From positions 1 to 5,073 of the forward strand of contig SLIW01000278.1 of the NCBI GenBank assembly GCA_007135435.1: 5,073 nt of DNA. The letters run 5' to 3'. The notes below the pieces were generated by a model, which did not search any database, had not been told where the DNA came from, and was given only the letters and a program-made list of their open reading frames with translations. Below are positions 1 through 3,926 of the stretch, one piece after another; the first letter of the stretch is position 1; each line of letters opens with the position of its first letter. Origin of the DNA: Natronomonas sp. (GTDB taxonomy: Archaea; Halobacteriota; Halobacteria; Halobacteriales; Haloarculaceae). A program made the translations under genes and the position numbers.

Positions 1-117
1 CGGCAGATATATCTAGTTATCGTCACGATGTGGTTCGAGCGTCGGGCGGCCCGGCCCGGCCCGGGCCGGTGGTGCTCGCGGGCGGCCGATGACCGCCGGG
101 GCGACCACCCCAGCGGC
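1..117. other. Gene-free flank downstream of small membrane-protein gene
   Basis: No coding region is supported here. The only frame of any length (28-285, plus) is rich in Arg, Gly and Pro, unlike the acidic proteins of this genome, and runs antisense to the small membrane-protein gene. Visible structure: an AT-rich palindrome AGATATATCT at 5-14, an 11-bp inverted repeat ATCGT-C-ACGAT at 19-29, three tandem copies of CGGCC at 47-61, and a perfect 14-bp GC palindrome at 56-69. The AT-rich patch could belong to the promoter of a gene lying to the left, but the window ends too soon to tell. Confidence 0.5.
56..69. repeat. 14-bp perfect GC palindrome
   Basis: CCGGCCCGGGCCGG is its own reverse complement. 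It lies about 50 bases past the stop codon of the minus-strand small gene, so it could fold in that transcript's 3' end. Archaeal termination depends mainly on T-runs rather than GC hairpins, and no clear T-run follows. A terminator role is therefore only a possibility. In such GC-rich DNA a palindrome of this size may also arise by chance from the adjoining CGGCC repeats. Confidence 0.35.
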
Positions 118-279
118 TCACCCGTAGGTCTCGCGGAGGTAGATGGAGAAGCTGAGGAACAGGAGGCTGGTCCCGGCGATCATGTACTCCCTCCGGAGGA
201 GCGTGACGATCGCCAGCAGGCCGAAAGCAACGATACCGGCCGTCCCGAGCCTCCCCAGCCGTTCGGACGTCAACTCCAT
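118..279 (-). CDS. Small two-helix membrane protein of unknown function
   Basis: A 53-residue frame from ATG at 279 to TGA at 118. The protein starts MELTSERLGR. It has two hydrophobic stretches, about residues 11-28 (LGTAGIVAFGLLAIVTLL) and 32-48 (YMIAGTSLLFLSFSIYL), joined by a short charged turn (RRE, 29-31). It ends RETYG. This predicts a two-helix hairpin in the cytoplasmic membrane, with the basic turn probably on the inside. The start is supported by a TATA box about 33 bases upstream, which would give a nearly leaderless mRNA, the usual haloarchaeal arrangement. I do not recognise a named family; many haloarchaeal genomes carry similar tiny hydrophobic proteins. It lies 147 bases downstream of the formate dehydrogenase gene on the same strand. 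With its own promoter it is probably a separate transcript, and a functional link to formate is unproven. It could in principle be a chance frame, but two clean helices with charged flanks argue against that. Confidence 0.72.
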   Translation of the reverse strand: MELTSERLGRLGTAGIVAFGLLAIVTLLRREYMIAGTSLLFLSFSIYLRETYG

Positions 280-307
280 CGGTGAGGGGACCCTCGCGTC
301 CGTTCGC

Positions 308-315
308 CTTATACG
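308..315 (-). promoter_or_regulatory. TATA box of the small membrane-protein gene
   Basis: On the minus strand this reads CGTATAAG. The box centre is about 33 bases before the ATG at 279. Archaeal transcription starts roughly 25-27 bases downstream of the TATA centre, which predicts a start near 285 and a leader of only a few bases. The bases just upstream (GTGAA on the minus strand) occupy the TFB-recognition position and are the end of one copy of the 18-bp duplication. Confidence 0.6.
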
Positions 316-351
316 TTCACGAGATTCTGGGCTTTCACGAGATTCTGGGCT
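316..351. repeat. Perfect 18-bp tandem duplication upstream of TATA box
   Basis: Two identical, directly adjoining copies of TTCACGAGATTCTGGGCT occupy 316-333 and 334-351. On the minus strand the copy nearer the gene ends exactly where the TATA box begins, so the array covers the TFB-recognition position and the upstream activator region of the small membrane-protein gene. The absence of any mismatch suggests a recent duplication or selection for both copies. It may be a paired protein-binding site; no known operator is recognised. Confidence 0.8.
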
Positions 352-362
352 CCATCAAGCTC

Positions 363-396
363 CTGCCGGTCAGCCCACGGGCGTCCGTGTCGGCAG
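363..396 (-). terminator. Possible bulged stem-loop after formate dehydrogenase gene
   Basis: Arms CTGCCG (363-368) and CGGCAG (391-396) enclose a second stem, CACGG (376-380) with CCGTG (385-389), closed by a 4-base loop. One side has a 7-base bulge. It begins about 31 bases past the stop codon of the minus-strand dehydrogenase gene. It could mark or protect the 3' end of that transcript. No T-run follows, so a true terminator role is uncertain. Confidence 0.3.
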
Positions 397-426
397 TCAG
401 CCGGATCGATTGGTCACGGGGCCGGA

Positions 427-2565
427 TCAGTCGTCGGCGGGCTCCGGCCCGTCCACGGGCTCCACGCCGACCTGGATCTCCGCGGCGGCGGCCTTGTACT
501 CGGGGATCTTCGCCCGCTCGTCGAGGACGTCGTTGGTCAGGCGGTTCGCGGACGCGGCCGCGAAGTGGGGCGTCGTCCAGATGACGCCCTCCTTGATGGC
601 CTCGGTGACCTGGGCCTGGACGGTGATCTCGCCGCGTCGCGAGGAGATCCGCACGTAGTCGCCGTCCTCGATCCCGTACCGCTCGGCGTCGGCCGGGTGG
701 ACGTCGACGAAGTTCTCCGGGTGCTGGCGGTTCAGCGTCGGCGAGCGCCGGCTCATCGTCCCGGTGTTGTAGTGTTCCTCGAGGCGGGCGGTCGTGAGGA
801 TCAGCGGGTACTCGTCGTCGGGGACCTCCTTCGGCGGCTGGTGGGTGACCCCCTCGATCTGCCCGAGGCCGCTCTCGGTGTCGAACGACTCCTCGTACAG
901 GTACGGGTCGCCCTCGTCGCCCTCCTCGTAGCAGGGCCAGTGGAGCCCCTCCTCGCCGAGCGCGTCGTAGGTCATCCCGTGGTAGCTCGGACAGACCTGC
1001 CTGAGCTCCTCGAAGACCGCCTCGGGGTCCTCGAAGTCGAACCCGGCGTCCTCGCCGAACAGCCGGGTGCCCACCTCGGAGACGATCTCGAGGTCGTGCT
1101 TCGTGTTCTCGTGGACCTTGTGGACCCCGCGCATCCGCTGCACGCGGCGGTCGGTGTTGGTGACCGTCCCGCCGCGCTCTGCCCAGGTCGTCGCCGGGAG
1201 GACGACGTCGGCGAACTGGGCGGTCTCGGTCAGGAAGATGTCCTGGACGACCATGAACTCGAGCTCCTGGAGCCGCTCCTCGACGCGGTTGCCGTCGGGC
1301 TCGCTCATCACGGGGTTCTCGCCCATGACGTAGAGGCCGTGGATGGAGTCGCCGATGGCGTGGGAGATCTCGACGTTCGTCAGGCCGGGCTCGGGCGGGA
1401 TCTCGAAGCCCCACACCTCCTCGACGCTCTCGCGGGCCTCGTCGTCGTCGACCAGCTGGTAGCCCGGGAGGACGTTCGGCATCGCCCCGACGTCGCAGGT
1501 GCCCTGGACGTTGTTCTGGCCGCGCAGCGGGTTGACGCCCGTGCCGGGGCGGCCGACGTTCCCGGTGATCAGCGCGAGGTTGATCTCGTTCTGGACGTTG
1601 TCGACGCCGCAGGTGTGCTGGCTCATCCCCATCCCCGTGAAGATGGCGGCGTTGTCCGCCGTGGCGTACTTCTCGGCGGCCAACTCGATGTCCTCGAGGG
1701 GGACGCCGCAGGTCTCCGCGGCGGCCTCCTTGTCGAAGTCCTCCAGGGTCTCGACGAGGTGGTCGAAGCCCTCGGTCCGTGCCTCGACGAACGCCTCGTC
1801 GATCCAGCCCGCCTCGGGCTCTTTCTCGTGTCGCTCGAGGATCGTCTTGATGACCACGTTCAGGAGGGGGATGTCGGTGCCGGGCTCGACCTGGAGGTGC
1901 ATGTGCCGGTCGGTCTCGTCGATCTTGAACGACCGGGTCGTCTTGTTCGCGTGGGGGTCGACCTGGATGACGGTCGCGCCCTCCAGGACCGCCTGCCGGA
2001 AGTACTGGCTGTTGGCAATGGGGTGCTGTTCGCCGGGGTTGGCGCCATGGATCCAGAAGACGTCGGCGGCCTCCCGGAGGTCAGCCATGCTGTTGGTCAT
2101 CGCGCCGGCGCCGAGGCTCGTCCGGAGCGCCCACACCGTCGATGCGTGGCACATCCGCGTGCAGTTGTCCACGTTGTTCGTGCCGTAGCGCCGCGCGAGC
2201 TTCTGCAGGAGGTAGTTCTCCTCGTTCATCACCTTCGAGGAGCCGAAGAAGCCCATCGCGTCCGGCTCGTAGGTCTCCCGGACGCGCTCCATCTCGTCGA
2301 CGACGTACGAGTACGCCTCCTCCCAGGAGGCCTCCCTGAACTCGCCGTCCTCGCGGATCAGCGGGTCGGTCAGCTGGTCCTCGTGGCCGACGACCTCCGT
2401 CGCCGCGCCACCCTTGATGCAGATCCGGCCCTCGTTGACGGGGGCCTCGGCCCACGGCATGAACCGCATGTCCCCGGGCTCCTCGCCTGGCTGTACCTTG
2501 ATGCCGCACCCGACGCCGCAGTACGGGCAGATCGTCTTGACCGCTTCGTCCTCGTTGCCTGACAT
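427..2565 (-). CDS. fdhF: Formate dehydrogenase catalytic (alpha) subunit, molybdopterin/[4Fe-4S], Cys type
   Basis: This enzyme interconverts formate and CO2 at a molybdenum or tungsten bis-molybdopterin guanine dinucleotide centre. It has 712 residues, close to the 715 of E. coli FdhH, and aligns with it throughout. The N-terminal [4Fe-4S] ligands are C13, C16, C20 and C49, with the electron-relay Lys at 51 (GRICIKG). The metal-binding residue is C139 in NCTRMCH, encoded by TGC rather than a selenocysteine TGA, followed by the catalytic His140. Arg348 in GVNPLRGQNN matches FdhH Arg333. Further family blocks include VVQDIFLTETAQFADVVLP (439-457) and the C-terminal cofactor-binding domain (about 580-700). 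No twin-arginine signal is present, so it should be cytoplasmic. The C-terminus is strongly acidic, as expected for a salt-in organism. The ATG at 2565 is preceded at 7 bases by an SD-like AGAGGA. No diaphorase, ferredoxin or FdhD gene adjoins it, so its electron partner is unknown. The conserved Cys-His pair and Arg argue against nitrate reductase, though a related oxidoreductase acting on another substrate cannot be excluded by sequence. Confidence 0.93.
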   Translation of the reverse strand: MSGNEDEAVKTICPYCGVGCGIKVQPGEEPGDMRFMPWAEAPVNEGRICIKGGAATEVVGHEDQLTDPLIREDGEFREASWEEAYSYVVDEMERVRETYEPDAMGFFGSSKVMNEENYLLQKLARRYGTNNVDNCTRMCHASTVWALRTSLGAGAMTNSMADLREAADVFWIHGANPGEQHPIANSQYFRQAVLEGATVIQVDPHANKTTRSFKIDETDRHMHLQVEPGTDIPLLNVVIKTILERHEKEPEAGWIDEAFVEARTEGFDHLVETLEDFDKEAAAETCGVPLEDIELAAEKYATADNAAIFTGMGMSQHTCGVDNVQNEINLALITGNVGRPGTGVNPLRGQNNVQGTCDVGAMPNVLPGYQLVDDDEARESVEEVWGFEIPPEPGLTNVEISHAIGDSIHGLYVMGENPVMSEPDGNRVEERLQELEFMVVQDIFLTETAQFADVVLPATTWAERGGTVTNTDRRVQRMRGVHKVHENTKHDLEIVSEVGTRLFGEDAGFDFEDPEAVFEELRQVCPSYHGMTYDALGEEGLHWPCYEEGDEGDPYLYEESFDTESGLGQIEGVTHQPPKEVPDDEYPLILTTARLEEHYNTGTMSRRSPTLNRQHPENFVDVHPADAERYGIEDGDYVRISSRRGEITVQAQVTEAIKEGVIWTTPHFAAASANRLTNDVLDERAKIPEYKAAAAEIQVGVEPVDGPEPADD

Positions 2566-2572
2566 AATGGTG

Positions 2573-2578
2573 TCCTCT
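2573..2578 (-). promoter_or_regulatory. Shine-Dalgarno-like site of formate dehydrogenase gene
   Basis: AGAGGA on the minus strand lies 7 bases before the ATG and partly complements the CCTCC end of archaeal 16S rRNA. It implies a leadered transcript, in contrast to the nearly leaderless small gene downstream, and supports the start at 2565. Confidence 0.45.
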
Positions 2579-2626
2579 GGAGTCCGCCGGTGTCGCGTCT
2601 AACATGGAGAGATGCGCCCGGACGGC

Positions 2627-2638
2627 AATCAAAGTTTC
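2627..2638 (-). promoter_or_regulatory. Candidate proximal promoter of formate dehydrogenase gene
   Basis: On the minus strand GAAAC is followed by TTTGATT. This resembles a TFB-recognition element plus a weak TATA box. Transcription would start near 2604 and leave a leader of about 40 bases containing the SD-like site. The match is weak. The much better TATA box at 2868-2875 could instead drive the gene with a leader of about 280 bases. Confidence 0.28.
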
Positions 2639-2647
2639 TCCCACCGG

Positions 2648-2763
2648 GTCGTCGAGGTGCTCGTCTGGGTAGTCGTCGATGTGCTCGTGGGGGTAGCCGT
2701 GGATGTGCTCGTCGGATAGTCGTGGAGGTGCTCGTCGAGGTAGTCGCATGGGGCTCGTCGAGG
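2648..2763. repeat. 24-bp tandem repeat array upstream of formate dehydrogenase
   Basis: Head-to-tail copies lie at 2648-2671 and 2672-2695 (24 bp each), 2696-2718 (23 bp), 2719-2742 (24 bp), and a degenerate copy at 2743-2763. The core GTGCTCG recurs in the first four. A further fragment, GGAGGTGCTCG, lies at 2827-2837. On the minus strand the unit corresponds to eight codons and reads as variants of DEHLDDYP (DEHIHGYP, HEHIDDYP, DEHLDD). One-base deletions in two copies break the frame. The array lies 83-198 bases upstream of the dehydrogenase start. It may be a decayed acidic, His-rich peptide-coding repeat or a set of regulator sites. There are no spacers, so it is not a CRISPR. Confidence 0.8.
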
Positions 2764-2849
2764 CGCCCGAACCGCCGCCGCTCCAAATCGTCCGACCGTC
2801 CGCGTAGCGTTCATAGACCCCGCAACGGAGGTGCTCGAACCGGAGGAAC

Positions 2850-2867
2850 ACCCGATACTCATCGGGT
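2850..2867. promoter_or_regulatory. 7-bp inverted repeat (operator candidate) abutting TATA box
   Basis: ACCCGAT-ACTC-ATCGGGT is a perfect inverted repeat with a 4-base spacer, typical in size for a dimeric regulator site. It touches the AT-rich box at 2868-2876. For minus-strand transcription it would sit between TATA box and start site, a position where binding represses. For plus-strand transcription it would sit directly upstream, over the TFB-recognition position. Confidence 0.55.
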
Positions 2868-2876
2868 ATTTATAAG
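2868..2876. promoter_or_regulatory. Strong TATA box, possibly bidirectional
   Basis: The plus strand reads TTTATAAG at 2869-2876 and the minus strand reads TTATAAAT over 2875-2868. This is the best TATA box in the window. On the minus strand it would start transcription near 2845, giving formate dehydrogenase a leader of about 280 bases that includes the 24-bp repeats. On the plus strand it would start near 2898, about 230 bases before the ATG at 3132. The near-symmetry of the box leaves direction open. Confidence 0.5.
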
Positions 2877-3131
2877 CGGTTTATGTCGAGGATCGCCGCT
2901 GACTCCCGATCGTCGTTGGTGGAGGCTCTTTCAGAAGCGGGGGTCGGTACACCCGGTATCGACCGACGGGACACGCGGTGCTGGGGTGATCGGCTTCGGT
3001 GCTGGTCGACCGCCGTCATCGAGATCTGCCGGGGACGGTCTGCGGCCGACGTTCGGGGACGCTCACGTCGTCGACCGCGACCTGTCCAGGGGGAAACGTT
3101 CACGCTTCCGGACCGGATACCACCGACAGGG
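2877..3131. other. Gene-free stretch upstream of the 213-residue protein
   Basis: I see no supported gene or RNA here. The plus-strand frame of the downstream gene stays open back to an ATG at 2883. The extra 83 residues are rich in Arg and contain several Cys, unlike the acidic protein that follows, so they look like untranslated or non-coding sequence. A tRNA was sought and no T-loop GGTTCGAATCC-like motif was found. If the TATA box at 2869 works on this strand, the stretch would be a long leader and could hold a small RNA, but nothing in it demonstrates one. Confidence 0.4.
3092..3104 (+). promoter_or_regulatory. Candidate proximal promoter of the 213-residue protein gene
   Basis: GGAAAC followed by GTTCACG lies about 28-40 bases before the ATG at 3132. 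It occupies the position expected of a TFB element and degenerate TATA box for a leaderless transcript. The TATA half is poor. No Shine-Dalgarno sequence precedes the ATG, which fits leaderless initiation. Confidence 0.25.
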
Positions 3132-3773
3132 ATGGACCTGACTCCGGAGACCGTCGCGGGTCTGGCGGCCGCGTACCCTGACCTCCAGCCGCTCGCCAGC
3201 GTCGAGTCCGAGCACCTCGAGGTGCTCCCGACCACGTTCGCGAGCGGCGACTACGGCTGGCGGGACGCCGAGTGGGTCGTCCAGTGGTACTTCAGGCGGT
3301 TCCTCGGGGCGTACCCCGATGCCGACCGTCGCGCGGCGGAGTCCGCGTTCGGCGAGAACGACTACGAGGACGTCCACGCGGCGATCGCGGGCGCGCTGGA
3401 GGCCGAGTCGACGGCCGCGAAACTCGACCAGTTGGATGACCTGACAGGTGTCGACGTCTCCGTGGCGAGCGCCTTCCTGCAGTTCCTCGAACCCACTGCG
3501 TACCTCGTGATGAGCCCGGTGGAATGGAGCGTCCTCCAGGACGTCGGTGTGATCGACGGACCGTACCCCGACGAGTCCACGGCCGACGGCCCCACGGCCG
3601 ACGGGCCCCCGGACGACGGGCCATCGGCCGATGGGCCCACGGCAGACGACTACCGCAGGTACCTGGATACCTGCGTGAGGATCGCCGACGACTGCGACGC
3701 GGACCTCTGGACGGTCTACCGCGCGCTGTGGGTGCGCTGGTACCGCGAGTCCGGGGAGATCCCCTCGGTCTAG
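3132..3773 (+). CDS. Uncharacterised acidic protein with possible helix-hairpin-helix core and repeat linker
   Basis: The protein has 213 residues, starts MDLTPETVAG and ends at TAG. I do not recognise a named family. Residues 1-100 are helical and acidic, with an aromatic patch (YGWRDAEWVVQWYFRRFLG, 41-59). Residues 98-121 (LDQLDDLTGVDVSVASAFLQFLEP) resemble a helix-hairpin-helix: turn GVDV, then a helix rich in small residues, as in DNA-glycosylase-like proteins. The following YLVMSPVEWSVL (124-135) occupies the place where such proteins often have an Asp, here Ser. Residues 147-173 form a flexible acidic linker of five-residue repeats. A conserved-looking C-terminal helix pair follows (DYRRYLDTCVRIADDC, then DLWTVYRALWVRW). 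I chose the ATG at 3132 because composition changes sharply there from Arg-rich to acidic. It is divergent from formate dehydrogenase and convergent with fhs. Nucleic-acid binding is a weak inference; no enzymatic motif is certain. Confidence 0.85.
   Translation: MDLTPETVAGLAAAYPDLQPLASVESEHLEVLPTTFASGDYGWRDAEWVVQWYFRRFLGAYPDADRRAAESAFGENDYEDVHAAIAGALEAESTAAKLDQLDDLTGVDVSVASAFLQFLEPTAYLVMSPVEWSVLQDVGVIDGPYPDESTADGPTADGPPDDGPSADGPTADDYRRYLDTCVRIADDCDADLWTVYRALWVRWYRESGEIPSV
3579..3650 (+). repeat. 15-bp in-frame tandem repeats encoding TADGP linker
   Basis: Four and a partial fifth 15-bp units fall at 3579-3593, 3594-3608, 3609-3623, 3624-3638 and 3639-3650. They encode TADGP, TADGP, PDDGP, SADGP and TADD (residues 150-173). 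The unit length is a multiple of three, so copy-number change keeps the frame. The repeat separates the putative helix-hairpin-helix core from the C-terminal helices and probably forms a disordered, acidic hinge. Confidence 0.85.
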
Positions 3774-3792
3774 TTGGGGCCCCAGGTCCCGC

Positions 3793-3832
3793 CGGAATCG
3801 GAACCGGATCCGTAACCGGAACCGTACCCGGA
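3793..3832. repeat. Hexamer tandem repeat between convergent genes
   Basis: About 6.7 copies of CGGAAC-like units run from 3793: CGGAAT, CGGAAC, CGGATC, CGTAAC, CGGAAC, CGTACC, CGGA. Each differs from CGGAAC by 0-2 bases. The array starts 20 bases past the stop of the 213-residue protein gene and lies outside any supported gene. In one plus-strand frame it would read as Gly/Thr/Val repeats, but that frame is not supported as coding. Confidence 0.8.
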
Positions 3833-3840
3833 CTGCGACA

Positions 3841-3882
3841 CTCCTGACGCCGGCTGTCGGCCGTCCAGCCGAGAATCAGGAG
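3841..3882. terminator. Nested stem-loop between convergent genes
   Basis: Outer arms CTCCTGA (3841-3847) and TCAGGAG (3876-3882) are perfectly complementary. They enclose inner arms CGGCTG (3851-3856) and CAGCCG (3866-3871) around a 9-base loop. It sits between two genes that end facing each other, so the same structure would form in both transcripts and could help define both 3' ends. No T-run adjoins it, so it may be a processing or stability element rather than a terminator proper. Confidence 0.45.
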
Positions 3883-3905
3883 ACCACTGAGCCGACCGAA
3901 CAGCA

Positions 3906-3917
3906 GGCGGATCCGCC
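3906..3917 (-). terminator. 12-bp palindrome just past fhs stop
   Basis: GGCGGATCCGCC is a perfect palindrome starting 9 bases beyond the fhs stop codon on the minus strand. It could contribute to 3'-end formation of the fhs transcript. It has no loop as a simple hairpin and no T-run, so the role is tentative. Confidence 0.28.
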
Positions 3918-3926
3918 GGACCGTCG

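Noticed and set aside
335..1414. Minus-strand 359-residue frame overlapping formate dehydrogenase
   Set aside because: It is a different frame of the same strand, extremely Arg-rich, and overlaps the recognised enzyme; it is a shadow.
2149..2151. Selenocysteine at the formate dehydrogenase active site
   Set aside because: The metal-ligand codon on the minus strand is TGC, so it encodes Cys.
565..2562. Long plus-strand open frame of 665 residues
   Set aside because: It lies wholly antisense to the formate dehydrogenase gene and its composition (Val, Leu, Asp, Arg) is the usual mirror of GC-rich coding DNA; no family motif is seen.
2648..2763. CRISPR array
   Set aside because: The copies adjoin directly without spacers and are diverged from each other.
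2081..2851. Minus-strand 256-residue frame running through the 24-bp repeats into the dehydrogenase gene
   Set aside because: It covers only part of the repeats before frame breaks and ends deep inside the dehydrogenase gene in another frame with Arg-rich sequence. At most the upstream part may be a decayed peptide gene, noted as a repeat instead.
2883..3131. Upstream ATG (2883) extending the 213-residue protein by 83 residues
   Set aside because: The extension is Arg- and Cys-rich, unlike the acidic remainder, and the best TATA box is only 7 bases before it, so a transcript from that box would start after this ATG.
2877..3131. tRNA or other structured RNA gene
   Set aside because: No T-loop consensus or acceptor-stem pairing was found by eye; a covariance-model search (tRNAscan-SE, Rfam) would settle it.
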